From Spirosoma taeanense (GTDB lineage Bacteria; Bacteroidota; Bacteroidia; Cytophagales; Spirosomataceae): 64,000 nt of DNA. Numbering within the stretch: the first letter of the stretch is position 1; the number at the start of each line of letters is the position of its first letter. The notes beneath the pieces are model-generated. The model had not been told where the DNA came from. It searched no databases and saw nothing but the letters and a program-made list of their open reading frames with translations. The stretch spans positions 1,984,001-2,048,000 of the forward strand of contig NZ_CP053435.1 of assembly GCF_013127955.1 (NCBI RefSeq), read 5' to 3'. Positions 7,488 to 16,541 of this stretch are shown in pieces. The position numbers and the translations under genes were made by a program.

Positions 7488-8594
7488 TTATCGCGACTGC
7501 ATACTGCTCACCGTCAGGGGGCTGACATCCCAGGGCTGATCGGGATTGTAGTGCAGTTGTCCCTGTTCGATGCTGAGCGGACTCTCGAAATTGTTGTGGT
7601 ATAGCTGGCCCGTACCCAGTCCCTGCGGCAGCAGGTTGCGGAACTGGGCCGTGTACTGCGCAATGGCGTTCAGACCGATGTTCGACTCCAGCGCCGAGGT
7701 TATCCACCAGCCGATGTTGAGCCGTCCGGCCAGTTCAATCCATTCGTCGCAGTGGCGCAGCCCACCCAGCAGGGTAGGCTTGAGAATAATGAACTGCGGC
7801 TGGATCTTCTTCAGTAGCCGAAACTTATGCACATATTCCATCTGACCGATGAGTTCTTCGTCAAGGGCGATAGGCAGGGGTGAATGGCGGCAAAGCTCCG
7901 CCATCAGGTCGGGCTGACCGGCGCGGATAGGCTGTTCAATTGAGTGCAGGCCGTAAGTCGCCAGCCGCTCCAGTTTAGCCATGGCTTCTTCGGGCTGGAA
8001 CGCGCCATTGGCATCAACGCGCAGGGTGATCTGCTCCGGCGTAAACCGCTCGCGGATCATGGCCAACAGATCGCATTCCTGCTCGAAATCGATCGCGCCA
8101 ATTTTGAGTTTGAGCGTGGTGTAGCCGGCCTGAAGTTTATCCTCAATCTGCTGACGCATGAAGGTCGGGCTGCCCATCCAGATCAAGCCATTGATAGGGA
8201 GCGAACGACGGCCGTCTGTAAAATCTGATGCAAGGATGATCTGTTTGCCACCGGCCAGAAAATCGAGCATGGCCGTTTCGAAGCCAAACAGGATACTCGG
8301 GAACTGCTGACTGATGAGCTGGTTGAGCACAATCGGAACGTTCCAGCTAAACAATTGAAGATCCAACTCGTTGAAATCCCGGCAATTCTGCGCCAGCTGT
8401 GCTTCAAAGTCGGGCCGGTCATCATAGCTCAGGCCCCGTAGCGGACCGCATTCGCCATAGCCAATGATAGACGGGTCTTCGTCATCATAAAGCCGGATCA
8501 GATAAGATGTTTTGTCCGTGAGGGTGCCACGCGACGTACCCGCTTCGAAGCGAAAGTGCAACGTATATTTCAGGTAGTCGGCTTTAAGACTCAT
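7488..8594 (-). CDS. menC: o-Succinylbenzoate synthase (enolase superfamily)
   Basis: Menaquinone-pathway enzyme that dehydrates SHCHC to o-succinylbenzoate. The 368-residue protein has the enolase-superfamily barrel residues: K162/K164 (LKLKIG), D194 (RVDANGAF), E220 (SIEQP), D245 (ALDEEL) and K272 (ILKPTLLGG), which is the KxK-D-E-D-K arrangement of the MenC/dipeptide-epimerase group. Dipeptide epimerase is the alternative, but the N-terminal region (YGECGPLRGLS) fits Bacteroidota MenC. It is transcribed alone from a good promoter at 8623-8655. Confidence 0.9.
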   Translation of the reverse strand: MSLKADYLKYTLHFRFEAGTSRGTLTDKTSYLIRLYDDEDPSIIGYGECGPLRGLSYDDRPDFEAQLAQNCRDFNELDLQLFSWNVPIVLNQLISQQFPSILFGFETAMLDFLAGGKQIILASDFTDGRRSLPINGLIWMGSPTFMRQQIEDKLQAGYTTLKLKIGAIDFEQECDLLAMIRERFTPEQITLRVDANGAFQPEEAMAKLERLATYGLHSIEQPIRAGQPDLMAELCRHSPLPIALDEELIGQMEYVHKFRLLKKIQPQFIILKPTLLGGLRHCDEWIELAGRLNIGWWITSALESNIGLNAIAQYTAQFRNLLPQGLGTGQLYHNNFESPLSIEQGQLHYNPDQPWDVSPLTVSSMQSR

Positions 8595-8622
8595 TGTACC
8601 GATTAGTATTGGCGGGCGTTCA

Positions 8623-8655
8623 CAAACCTAAAAGTACTACTTTTGGCTGCTCAAA
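8623..8655 (-). promoter_or_regulatory. menC promoter (TTTG-N21-TAGGTTTG)
   Basis: On the minus strand a TTTG (8652-8655) is followed after 21 bases by TAGGTTTG (8623-8630), a match to the Bacteroidota primary-sigma consensus. The predicted start near 8616 gives a leader of about 22 bases before menC. It overlaps the -7 element of the divergent lpxK promoter. Confidence 0.65.
8638..8645 (+). promoter_or_regulatory. lpxK -7 element (TACTTTTG)
   Basis: A TAnnTTTG match on the plus strand, with predicted transcript start near 8652, 28 bases before the GTG start of lpxK. The -33 region is weak (TTGG at 8609-8612). It overlaps the menC promoter, so the two divergent genes may compete for polymerase. 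Confidence 0.45.
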
Positions 8656-8679
8656 AAAGGCAATGTTACGAAATTATTA

Positions 8680-9735
8680 GTGAAGCAACTGGTGCTATTC
8701 TTGATACTCCTTCCATTCAGTAGAATTTATGGGTTGATAACCGGAATCCGTAATTTACTGTATAACAGGGGGTTGTTTGAAAGTTTTAAGCCTGATATAC
8801 TGACTGTAAGCGTTGGTAACATAACGGTGGGCGGAACCGGCAAAACACCCATGATCGAATATTTGATTAAACGGCACAGAGCGGATAAGTCGGTCAGGCC
8901 GTTTGACCTGGCAACGCTAAGCCGGGGATACGGTCGGCGGACCACGGGATTCCGGATTACCCAGGATCAGGATACGGCCGAAACCGTTGGCGACGAACCC
9001 CTGCAGCTCTACCGGAAATTTGGTCGGCGGGTGCGGGTGGTTGTGGGCGAACGACGGGCCGACGCCATTCAGCATTTGCAGCGGCACTACCCGGAAGTTC
9101 GGCGGGTTCTGCTCGATGATGCGTTTCAGCACCGGGCGGTCCAGCCGCACCTGAACCTGCTGCTGACGGATTATAACCGACCTTTCTACGCTGATCATCC
9201 TTTTCCGGCTGGTCGGCTGCGTGAGAATCGCCACGGAGCCCGACGGGCCGACGCGGTGATTGTAACCAAGTGCCCCGGCGATCTTACCGTTCAGGAACAG
9301 GACCGCATCCAGGTGTTAATTCGGCCCTACATCCGTCCCGAAACGCCAATTTTCTTTGCGGGCTTACGATATGGTCGGCCCGTACCGTTCGGCTCGGTTA
9401 CGTCCGCCGAGGAACTGCGGGATGTTGTACTGGTGTCGGGTCTGGCCAACGCCGACCTGCTGGAGCAGTACGTTCAACAAGTGTTCGTTCTGTGGGAGCA
9501 CTTCCGGTTCGCCGATCATTACGCTTACACCCGCGCGGATCTTGACCGGCTCCTGAGCCGACTGGCCCCCGGTGTTGGCCTGTTAACGACCGAAAAAGAT
9601 CGCGTAAAGCTCGACGCCCTACTAACGCCCGACGAGCGGAATCGGCTGCCCCTGTATTCGCTGCCGATCGAGGTTGAGTTCCTGCCCGGTTATGAAGCTA
9701 AATTCGACGAACTGCTACAGACAACGGGATATTGA
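8680..9735 (+). CDS. lpxK: Tetraacyldisaccharide 4'-kinase
   Basis: Phosphorylates the 4' position of the lipid A disaccharide at the inner membrane, completing lipid IVA. The 351-residue protein begins with a membrane-associating helix (1-20) and has the LpxK P-loop VGNITVGGTGKTP (about 45-57), the LSRGYGR motif, the conserved DDAFQHR block, and LTTEKDRVKL near the C-terminus. The start is GTG at 8680; the nearer ATG at 8663 is out of frame and closes after five codons. Its presence implies hexa- or penta-acylated lipid A made by the Raetz pathway. Confidence 0.95.
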   Translation: MKQLVLFLILLPFSRIYGLITGIRNLLYNRGLFESFKPDILTVSVGNITVGGTGKTPMIEYLIKRHRADKSVRPFDLATLSRGYGRRTTGFRITQDQDTAETVGDEPLQLYRKFGRRVRVVVGERRADAIQHLQRHYPEVRRVLLDDAFQHRAVQPHLNLLLTDYNRPFYADHPFPAGRLRENRHGARRADAVIVTKCPGDLTVQEQDRIQVLIRPYIRPETPIFFAGLRYGRPVPFGSVTSAEELRDVVLVSGLANADLLEQYVQQVFVLWEHFRFADHYAYTRADLDRLLSRLAPGVGLLTTEKDRVKLDALLTPDERNRLPLYSLPIEVEFLPGYEAKFDELLQTTGY

Positions 9736-9834
9736 TTCGGGCTCAAATCGACTACACCACAAACTACCCTTAAAAAACGTTAACCCAGTATCGTTCGCTG
9801 GAGGTATCCGGCGTTTTGGCTTACTTTTGACTTA

Positions 9835-11856
9835 ATGAATCGGCGTATAGTTTTTCTGTTTCTTCTTTTGGGCCTGACGCTTACTACCTGGGCGCAGCAG
9901 TTTCCGGGCGGTAGCCAGCTCCCCGGCGGGTTCCCTGGCTTCGGCGGGCAGCAGGGGCGTCCGTCCAGCACCACCGGCATCAGCGGTAGTGGCATCGACG
10001 ACTCAACCAAGGTCATCTATGGACCGAAGTCAACGCGATACGTGCTGGAGGAAGATATTTTTAACAACCGCCGGAAGCTCTACACCGTCGACACGACGAT
10101 GGACGACACCCATCTATTTCTTTACGTCCAGCGGAGTCAGAATCAGTATCAGGACCTGGGCAACCTCGGAACGCCCATGCGGCCAGTCTTTGTGCAGGAG
10201 CCGCAGCAGTTAGGGGCGCAGACCGGCTATTACGTCTTCGCACCCTACGCCTACCAGACGATGGGCGTCAAGTATTTCGATACCAAGTCGCCCTTTACGG
10301 ATATGTATCTGGCCTTGGGCGGACACAATCAGAACATTCTGCGGTTCAATTTCGCGCAGAACATTACGCCCCGATGGAACGTCGGATTCAATGTGCAGCG
10401 GTTTACCTCGCAGAAGCAGTTCGGAACCAGTGGCGTCAATGACCCGACCAAACTGCTGGCTCAGAACTGGGGGTTTGTGGGGCATACGAACTACCGGTCC
10501 AAAAACGAAAAGTACACCCTGCTGGCGCACTTCATTAACATGAACCACAGCATCGACGAGCAGGGGGGGGTATTGACCGGCGAGAATCTCGACGGAACGC
10601 CGAACATTTATGCCTATACCGGTGAGGCCCGACTGAACGGGGGCAGCACAAGGGGCCCTAACCCGAACGGCCGCGAGCTGCGCAACGACTGGCATGTGTA
10701 TCATCAGTACGTGCTTGATCAGGGCTTTCAGGTGTTTCACCGACTCGATTACCGACGCCAGAAAAACTACTACCAGGACGATACGCTGCGACTTAATCAG
10801 CAAACCCGGTCAGCTATTGAAGGCGTTCGGGAGGAGATTCCTGGGTTTTACCCGGCCATTCTGGGCGATACATCGCGCATTGAACAGGATGCCCGCTTTC
10901 GGCTGGTCGAGAATATGTTTGGATTAAAGGGCGTTTACCGTCGGCGGGGCTCAGCGTTTAACTACCGGGCTTACCTCCGCAGCCGGATTTATGGGCAGTA
11001 CACCCGCTATAATACCTCCCGGACGCTCTACAATGAATACGAAACGCGCCGGGCCGAAACGTTTCTAGGGGGCTGGCTGGGGTACTATTTTCCCGATAGT
11101 CTGTCGCAGATGACGGCCGAAGCCGAGTATCAGGTAGGGGGCGGTTTCCGGTTGCAGGGACAGTTTGACAGCAAATGGCTGACGGCGGGTTATTCGGCTA
11201 TGCTCGTCCAGCCGACGCTGCTGCAGGAACGTTTCCAGAGCCACATCTTCTTCTGGCGGAACGACTTTAAACTGCGTGGATACAACCACGCCTTCGGGCA
11301 GTTTAACCTGCGGTATCGCAAGCTGCAGCTGAAGCCGGGGCTCGATTATTTTCTGCTCAGCAACTATACGTATTTCGACACGGCGGCTATTGCGCGGCAG
11401 GCATCCGGCTCGTTCAGTGTGTTGCGAACCGGTCTGGGATACCAGATCGGCTTCGGCAAATTCCTGACATCAGGGCAACTCTATTACACCGTTCAGTCCC
11501 GCACGGATATTCTCCGGACGCCACCGTTTTTTATGAATGCCCGCCTGCAGTATGAGTTTTTGTACGCCAAAGTACTGTATATCCAGGTGGGCGTTGACCT
11601 GCACTACAAGTCCTCTTACTTTGCCGACGCCTATATGCCGGTTACGCAACAGTTTTACCTGCAAAACAAGCAGCGCGTCGAAGGGTACGTCCTGGCCGAT
11701 CTGTACGCGAACTTACGGGTTAACCGGACACGGCTGTTCGTAAAGCTTACCCATGCCAACCAGGGTGTGTTGCAGCCCGGTTATTTCGTTGCGCCGGAGT
11801 TTCTGCAAATGCGCCGGGGGTTTGCGTTTGGAGTAGACTGGTATCTGTTCGACTAA
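9835..11856 (+). CDS. Porin_10-type putative outer-membrane porin
   Basis: A 673-residue outer-membrane protein. Residues 1-20 are a Sec signal peptide ending in TWAQ, followed by a Gly/Pro/Gln-rich linker (about 21-50). The rest has alternating hydrophobic/aromatic strands typical of a large beta barrel, ending in an aromatic-rich C-terminus (VDWYLFD). It matches the Bacteroidota family called putative porin (Porin_10). Transport substrate unknown. A TAnnTTTG element (9822-9829) sits so close to the ATG that the mRNA may be almost leaderless. Ends in a hairpin shared with the convergent AraC gene. Confidence 0.85.
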   Translation: MNRRIVFLFLLLGLTLTTWAQQFPGGSQLPGGFPGFGGQQGRPSSTTGISGSGIDDSTKVIYGPKSTRYVLEEDIFNNRRKLYTVDTTMDDTHLFLYVQRSQNQYQDLGNLGTPMRPVFVQEPQQLGAQTGYYVFAPYAYQTMGVKYFDTKSPFTDMYLALGGHNQNILRFNFAQNITPRWNVGFNVQRFTSQKQFGTSGVNDPTKLLAQNWGFVGHTNYRSKNEKYTLLAHFINMNHSIDEQGGVLTGENLDGTPNIYAYTGEARLNGGSTRGPNPNGRELRNDWHVYHQYVLDQGFQVFHRLDYRRQKNYYQDDTLRLNQQTRSAIEGVREEIPGFYPAILGDTSRIEQDARFRLVENMFGLKGVYRRRGSAFNYRAYLRSRIYGQYTRYNTSRTLYNEYETRRAETFLGGWLGYYFPDSLSQMTAEAEYQVGGGFRLQGQFDSKWLTAGYSAMLVQPTLLQERFQSHIFFWRNDFKLRGYNHAFGQFNLRYRKLQLKPGLDYFLLSNYTYFDTAAIARQASGSFSVLRTGLGYQIGFGKFLTSGQLYYTVQSRTDILRTPPFFMNARLQYEFLYAKVLYIQVGVDLHYKSSYFADAYMPVTQQFYLQNKQRVEGYVLADLYANLRVNRTRLFVKLTHANQGVLQPGYFVAPEFLQMRRGFAFGVDWYLFD

Positions 11857-11872
11857 CTATTAGAAACCCTTG

Positions 11873-11917
11873 GGCTGAAACGTAACGAAGCCAGCTTGGT
11901 TACATTACGTTTCAGCC
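11873..11917. terminator. Hairpin between porin and AraC genes
   Basis: A 13-bp perfect inverted repeat (11873-11885 with 11905-11917) with a 19-base loop, between convergent genes. The stop codon of the AraC gene lies inside the right arm. Confidence 0.5.
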
Positions 11918-12753
11918 TTACCAAACGTCCGTTCTGGTGCATTACTTTCTCGTTGACAGAATTTGCTCGGGGTGAGTTTGGTAAACTCTTTGTAATCACG
12001 CACTAAGTGCTGGTAATCGTAGTAACCCAATTCAAGCGCAATGCTCAGCCAGTCTTTAGTGGGCTGGGCATTTTTTAGCTTTACGGTCTGGTCGAAGCGG
12101 GCGATGCGGGCATACAATTTAGGACTGATGCCCATGCGCTGCACAAAGAGATTGTAAAACTGTCGGGTGCTCAGGCATGCCTGATCGGCCAGCCAATCCA
12201 GCACGAATGGCGATGGGCTCTGCAAAAGAAACTGACTTACCCGATCAATCGGCTGTTGGCAATGACGGGAATAAGCCGTGCTTCGTCGCCTTATCTGATA
12301 ATGAAGAAAAGCTTCCACGATGCTGATCATTTCCAGATGATTATCCGTGCTACTTAACCGTTCATTAACCAGGTTGATTTCTGGCGCAAATACCGCTTCG
12401 GCATCTACGAATGTATTCGCCAGTTCGTGCGCAGGAATGCCTGTTAGTCGAAATAAGGCACCCGGCTGAAAAACAATTTGGAATAACACGAAATCGTGAA
12501 GAGGCTGCCGATTCGTAATCCCTGTAGCCTGTCCAATTAGCAGGGAACGCGGTTTCCAGATTTCCTTGCTTCCATTAATGTGTTCAACTACTATGGGGTT
12601 GCGCGGATGAAAGGTCAGGTAATTTTCGGCACGGGGCCAGTAGGGCTTAACAGGAACTTCTACCGTATCCGGAAACGAAAAGCCGACGATCTGATAAAGC
12701 CTGACATATTCCCAAAGGGCTGGGCTAGGTGGCCTGTAGTCGAAGATGTTCAT
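11905..12753 (-). CDS. AraC-family transcriptional regulator
   Basis: A 282-residue regulator. The N-terminal 150 residues resemble the DUF6597/AraC-N type ligand-binding part. Two helix-turn-helix units follow, at about 185-215 (LDWLADQACLSTRQFYNLF) and 230-265 (DWLSIALELGYYDYQHLVRD followed by TPSKF), the standard AraC layout. It lies 54 bases downstream of the cupin gene on the same strand and is probably co-transcribed, so it may control that gene or respond to its substrate. A decayed paralogue lies at 14090-14368. Confidence 0.9.
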   Translation of the reverse strand: MNIFDYRPPSPALWEYVRLYQIVGFSFPDTVEVPVKPYWPRAENYLTFHPRNPIVVEHINGSKEIWKPRSLLIGQATGITNRQPLHDFVLFQIVFQPGALFRLTGIPAHELANTFVDAEAVFAPEINLVNERLSSTDNHLEMISIVEAFLHYQIRRRSTAYSRHCQQPIDRVSQFLLQSPSPFVLDWLADQACLSTRQFYNLFVQRMGISPKLYARIARFDQTVKLKNAQPTKDWLSIALELGYYDYQHLVRDYKEFTKLTPSKFCQRESNAPERTFGKAET

Positions 12754-12807
12754 GGTCGCAGCAGTGATTCATGACAAAATACGTCGTTTGGAGAAACGCA
12801 GAATCGT

Positions 12808-13344
12808 TTACTTCGTTATCGGCGGACCTATGGTCTCCGCACCGTGCTTCCGCGATAGTTGTTGTTCTTCGGCAAAGGTTGGTGGTCGTTTAAAGGCGTT
12901 CATTTCCTTGAAGAACTCCTCCAGCGTGCCCGCCGGCTGCAACAGGTATAGCATTTTTCCTTTATCTGAAAGTTGCAGCCAGGTGTGGGGAATATTTCGG
13001 GGCAGGAAAATGGTGTCATTCGCTTTCAGCGTCTGTCTTTCCTCGCCCACCTGAAACAAAAATTCTCCTTCCACTACGTAGAAAACCTCGTCCTGATGAG
13101 GGTGCATATGCAGCGAAGGGCCGATTTTGGCAAATCCTTCATACTCAAAAACGGAGAACTGCCCACCGGTGTCTTTTGCGGAAATTTTAACCAGGTTTGG
13201 ATTGACACCCGCAAACAGGATAGGCTCGTTGAATCGGTCTTTGCCCGCTTCAACCGTAAAGTTTTTTCCAGTTGCTGATGCCGGGCTGACGGGTGAGGCC
13301 GATGTATTCAGGGCGTTTTCTTCTGGAAGATTTTGACGTTGCAT
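12808..13344 (-). CDS. Cupin-domain protein
   Basis: A 178-residue protein with a single cupin_2 barrel (about 70-145). It has the metal-binding motif 1 HMHPHQDEVFYVVEG and a second motif around PRNIPHTW, giving likely His/Glu ligands. A short N-terminal extension precedes it. Such proteins include small dioxygenases, isomerases and binding proteins; the reaction cannot be assigned. The first gene of a likely two-gene unit with the AraC regulator. The neighbouring remnants (NTF2-like, hydrolase) are families that often occur with such cupins. Confidence 0.85.
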   Translation of the reverse strand: MQRQNLPEENALNTSASPVSPASATGKNFTVEAGKDRFNEPILFAGVNPNLVKISAKDTGGQFSVFEYEGFAKIGPSLHMHPHQDEVFYVVEGEFLFQVGEERQTLKANDTIFLPRNIPHTWLQLSDKGKMLYLLQPAGTLEEFFKEMNAFKRPPTFAEEQQLSRKHGAETIGPPITK

Positions 13345-13537
13345 AATCAGGATTAGTTAAGGTGATACGCAAAAGTCTATTGGTTTTCAGTAAGGTTGGT
13401 GGTAAAAAATGGCAGTATTTAACTTGAGTTACGGTGCGTCATTAAGAATTACTGCTGCTTAGCCTAGAGACATCAGCCGCTATGGTAGCAGACTGATGGT
13501 GTGCGCTTTTGAGGTTGTTGTCTCGTTTCCTTCGTAG

Positions 13538-13672
13538 TAAGCAAGAATTACACACCCGTCGAATAAACTCCTGTTGAATTGGCCCTATATGGGGAATATG
13601 ACCAACGGCGGGTACAATCCATAAATTGGCTTGTGGAATGTTTTGATACATTTCCCCGAAGAATGAATCTTT
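13538..13672 (-). pseudogene. C-terminal remnant of an alpha/beta hydrolase
   Basis: About 45 codons read as the end of an alpha/beta-hydrolase: an acid-loop segment (DSFFGEMYQNIP), then ANLWIVPAVGH with the catalytic-type His, then a final helix (QQEFIRRV). Everything upstream, including the nucleophile elbow, is missing. It abuts an NTF2-like remnant in another frame without intervening sequence, implying a deletion junction. Confidence 0.65.
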
Positions 13673-13674
13673 AA

Positions 13675-14090
13675 TGCATCAAGGGCAACGTGTTTCCAGT
13701 TTCTGTTTCGTTTCATCCATATCTGGGTGTACCGGCGGTTAACCGTTTGTTCGGCCATGGGCGCATTCCTGACGGGTTTAATGACTTCCCTGCCCGTAGT
13801 GAGCACGGCTCCTTGAATACCATGACCTCTTCTAGCGTAACTTCCAATAAGAAGTAATCAATGAGCCCCGTTCGTACTGCCCATTTTGCTTCGGCTAGCT
13901 TTACGATGTTATTGGTGGGGCTATTTACCGCGAAGTCTTCGGCCCAAATCTTGTAAAGTGCTACCGTGTCGTGCTGGACAATAGTCGCAGCTTGCGCTTT
14001 CTCCAGTTGCCGGATTTCCTTTTCAATAGCGGAGGATGTCTAGGCGTTAACCACCGACGCTGTATACAAGCAGCATAGGAATAAGTAAGG
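13675..14090 (-). pseudogene. Broken NTF2-like (DUF4440/SnoaL) gene
   Basis: Read 3'-ward from about 14087: a signal-peptide-like stretch (YLFLCCLYTASVVNA), a TAG at 14040-14042 where a Gln codon is expected, then SSAIEKEIRQLEKAQ and a typical NTF2-like N-terminal half to about 13812. The frame then shifts, and TTGREVIKPVRNAPMAEQTV through IWMKRNRNWKHVA continues to about 13675. So the gene has lost its start and carries one nonsense codon and one frameshift. In intact relatives this is a small exported ketosteroid-isomerase-like protein. Confidence 0.75.
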
Positions 14091-14368
14091 AGGAGCTTAC
14101 TAATCTGATCAATGCCATGGGCTTCCGATTTCAATTCCTTAAACTTTTCTGTTAAAAATGTCTCTACAATGTGGATCATTTCTCTATAATTATCCGTGCT
14201 GTTCAACCAGGAATTAATCAGCCGGATTTCTTTTGAAAAGACCGATTCCGCATCGATGCCGTTGTTGGTTAGTTCATAGGCTGGAATATGCGTAAGGTGG
14301 TATAACGCTCGGGTCGAAAGTTTGAGGAAATGAATGATAGGTTTCAGCTGCAATTGGGTTCCAACCAT
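14090..14368 (-). pseudogene. N-terminal fragment of an AraC regulator
   Basis: Residues such as HIPAYELTNNGIDAESVF, INSWLNSTDNYREMIHIVETFL and DQISKLLL align with the middle of the intact AraC protein at 11905-12753 (HELANTFVDAEAVF, LSSTDNHLEMISIVEAFL, DRVSQFLL). The helix-turn-helix half is gone, replaced at about 14090 by the NTF2-like remnant. A paralogue that decayed after tandem duplication is the simplest history. Confidence 0.75.
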
Positions 14369-14444
14369 GAGATTTGAATCAATTAAATTTTAGCTGAAAC
14401 TTCGGACTGTGCATTTTCAGGATAAGGTTAAATTATCCGCGAAC

Positions 14445-14472
14445 GGCTCGCTTCCCTTCTGGGAAGCGAGCC
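14445..14472. repeat. Perfect 12-bp hairpin
   Basis: GGCTCGCTTCCC, a 4-base loop, and its exact complement. It is not followed by a T tract and lies between the AraC fragment and the lepA terminator. It may be a terminator remnant or a small intergenic inverted repeat. Confidence 0.4.
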
Positions 14473-14507
14473 AATATGACGTAATGAGTTAATTAGCGTT
14501 GTGGTTT

Positions 14508-14553
14508 AAAAACAGCGAAGCCAGCCTCATTACGGGCTGGCTTCGCTGTTTTT
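14508..14553. terminator. Strong bidirectional terminator after lepA
   Basis: A 19-bp perfect stem (14508-14526 with 14535-14553), flanked by A and T runs on both sides that extend pairing. It ends 14 bases beyond the lepA stop and yields a U tract on the minus strand. Confidence 0.85.
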
Positions 14554-14567
14554 AAAATGGAAGTGGC

Positions 14568-16355
14568 TTAGTTAATCTTCAGAACGGCCATGAATGCTTC
14601 CTGCGGAATTTCGACGTTGCCGACCTGGCGCATGCGTTTCTTTCCTTTCTTCTGCTTTTCGAGCAGTTTACGTTTCCGGGAAATATCACCCCCGTAACAT
14701 TTCGCCAGAACGTCCTTACGTAACGCTTTTACGGTTTCGCGGGCAATGATCTTCTGACCGATGGCGGCCTGAATCGCGATCTCGAACTGTTGACGTGGCA
14801 GCAGTTCGCGGAGTTTTTCGCAGAGTTTCTTGCCCCACTCATAAGCCTTATCGCGGTGAACGATGGCCGAGAGCGCATCCACGCGGTCGCCGTTGAGCAT
14901 GATATCGAGCTTGACCATGGTCGACTCCCGGTTGCCGATAAACTCATAGTCAAGCGAAGCGTAACCGCGCGAAATAGTTTTGAGCTTATCGAAGAAATCG
15001 AAGACGACCTCGGCGAGCGGCATCTCAAACTGAAGCTCAACCCGATCCTGGGTCAGATACACCTGATTTTTCAGCAGGCTTCGCTTATCCATGCAAAGGC
15101 CAATGATGGCCCCGACGTACTCAGACTTCGTAATTATCTGCGCCCTGATGAACGGCTCTTCAATCCAGTTGATCGTGCTGGGATCGGGCATATCGGCCGG
15201 GGCTGATACCGTCAGCGTTTCATCTTTGGTGGTGAACACTTCAAACCGTACCGAAGGAACCGTCGTGATCACGGTCATGTCGAATTCGCGTTCGAGCCGT
15301 TCCTGCACAATTTCCATGTGCAGCATGCCCAGGAAGCCGCAACGGAAGCCAAAGCCCAGAGCCGCCGACGTTTCGGGTTCCCAGACCAGAGCCGCGTCGT
15401 TGAGCTGAAGTTTTTCCATGGCCTCACGCAGATCTTCAAACTCGCTCGTTTCGACGGGATAGATACCGGCAAAGACCATGGGTTTCACCTCCGAAAAGCC
15501 CTGGATAGCCTGGGTCGCCGGCCGATCCATCGACGTAATGGTGTCGCCAACCTTAACTTCTTTGGCAACTTTGATTCCCGAGATCAGGTAACCTACGTCG
15601 CCACACTCGATCACATCTTTGGGTACCTGTACCAGCCCGAGCGTGCCGACCTCATCGGCAATATATTCCCGGCCGGTGTTCATGAACTTAACCCGGTCGC
15701 CTTTGCGAATCCGGCCGTTCTGCACCCGGAAGATAACCTCAATGCCCCGGTAGGAATTGAAATGGGAGTCGAAGATAAGGGCCTGCAGCGCACCATCCGG
15801 ATCGCCTTTGGGTGCGGGAATCCGCTCGACGATAGCCGCCAGGATTTCGGGAACACCGATGCCTTCCTTACCGCTGGCCGGAATGATCTCGTCGCGTTCG
15901 CAGCCGAGCAGGTCAACCATCTCGTCCTTTACCTCTTCGGGCATGGAGCCCGGCAAATCGATTTTGTTCAGGACCGGGATGATCACCAGGTCGCTGTTCA
16001 TGGCCAGATACAGGTTCGAGATTGTCTGAGCCTCAATGCCCTGTGAGGCATCCACAAGCAGCAGTGCCCCTTCGCAGGCGGCAATCGAGCGCGACACCTC
16101 GTAGGAGAAGTCGACGTGACCCGGCGTATCGATCAGATTCAGCGTGTACGTTTCCCCATTATGGGTGTAATTCATCTGAATGGCGTGGCTCTTGATGGTA
16201 ATGCCACGCTCCCGTTCAAGGTCCATATCGTCCAGCAACTGCGCCTGCATGTCGCGGGCACCAACCGTCTTGGTATACTCAAGCAGGCGGTCGGCCAGCG
16301 TACTTTTGCCGTGGTCAATGTGGGCGATAATGCAAAAATTGCGGATATGTTTCAC
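14568..16355 (-). CDS. lepA: Elongation factor 4 (LepA)
   Basis: Ribosome-associated GTPase involved in back-translocation/30S maturation. From the GTG at 16355 it is 595 residues, the normal size, starting [19 protein letters not shown], whose G1 P-loop is at about residues 10-18. DTPGHVDF (G3) and NKIDLP (G4) follow, and the C-terminal LepA-specific domain ends with conserved basic [15 protein letters not shown]. The frame is open to 16448, but that extension would begin inside the upstream RNA terminator and lacks family similarity. A -7 element at 16391-16398 fits the GTG start. Confidence 0.96.
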   Translation of the reverse strand: MKHIRNFCIIAHIDHGKSTLADRLLEYTKTVGARDMQAQLLDDMDLERERGITIKSHAIQMNYTHNGETYTLNLIDTPGHVDFSYEVSRSIAACEGALLLVDASQGIEAQTISNLYLAMNSDLVIIPVLNKIDLPGSMPEEVKDEMVDLLGCERDEIIPASGKEGIGVPEILAAIVERIPAPKGDPDGALQALIFDSHFNSYRGIEVIFRVQNGRIRKGDRVKFMNTGREYIADEVGTLGLVQVPKDVIECGDVGYLISGIKVAKEVKVGDTITSMDRPATQAIQGFSEVKPMVFAGIYPVETSEFEDLREAMEKLQLNDAALVWEPETSAALGFGFRCGFLGMLHMEIVQERLEREFDMTVITTVPSVRFEVFTTKDETLTVSAPADMPDPSTINWIEEPFIRAQIITKSEYVGAIIGLCMDKRSLLKNQVYLTQDRVELQFEMPLAEVVFDFFDKLKTISRGYASLDYEFIGNRESTMVKLDIMLNGDRVDALSAIVHRDKAYEWGKKLCEKLRELLPRQQFEIAIQAAIGQKIIARETVKALRKDVLAKCYGGDISRKRKLLEKQKKGKKRMRQVGNVEIPQEAFMAVLKIN

Positions 16356-16390
16356 GTTGGAATAACGGAGGAGTCTTTCGTAATAAACCA

Positions 16391-16398
16391 CAAAAATA
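16391..16398 (-). promoter_or_regulatory. lepA -7 element (TATTTTTG)
   Basis: TAnnTTTG on the minus strand, with predicted transcript start near 16384, 29 bases before the GTG. The -33 box is not recognisable. It lies after the terminator of the upstream RNA, so lepA appears to have its own promoter. Confidence 0.45.
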
Positions 16399-16440
16399 GA
16401 CAAAAAAGTCCGCGTTTGGGTCAGGTCGGCGCTGCGCCTA

Positions 16441-16472
16441 AAAAACAAACGCCGACCTCAGCGAGATCGGCG
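16441..16472 (-). terminator. Terminator of the tRNA-like RNA unit
   Basis: On the minus strand a 9-bp stem (one G-U) with a 5-base loop (16472-16464 / 16458-16450) is followed by TTTGTTTTT. It lies about 70 bases after the 3' end of the tRNA-like RNA and before the lepA promoter. Its 5' arm repeats a 12-mer found in the RNA leader (16723-16734). Confidence 0.8.
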
Positions 16473-16541
16473 TGTTCAATTACACTTCATCAACAAACTA
16501 AAATCATTCGGCCTGTTGCCGGATCGCCGGAGCGATCAATG

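Noticed and set aside
16356-16448. 31-residue N-terminal extension of LepA
   Set aside because: It starts within the terminator of the upstream RNA and has no similarity to the family; the GTG at 16355 gives the normal length.
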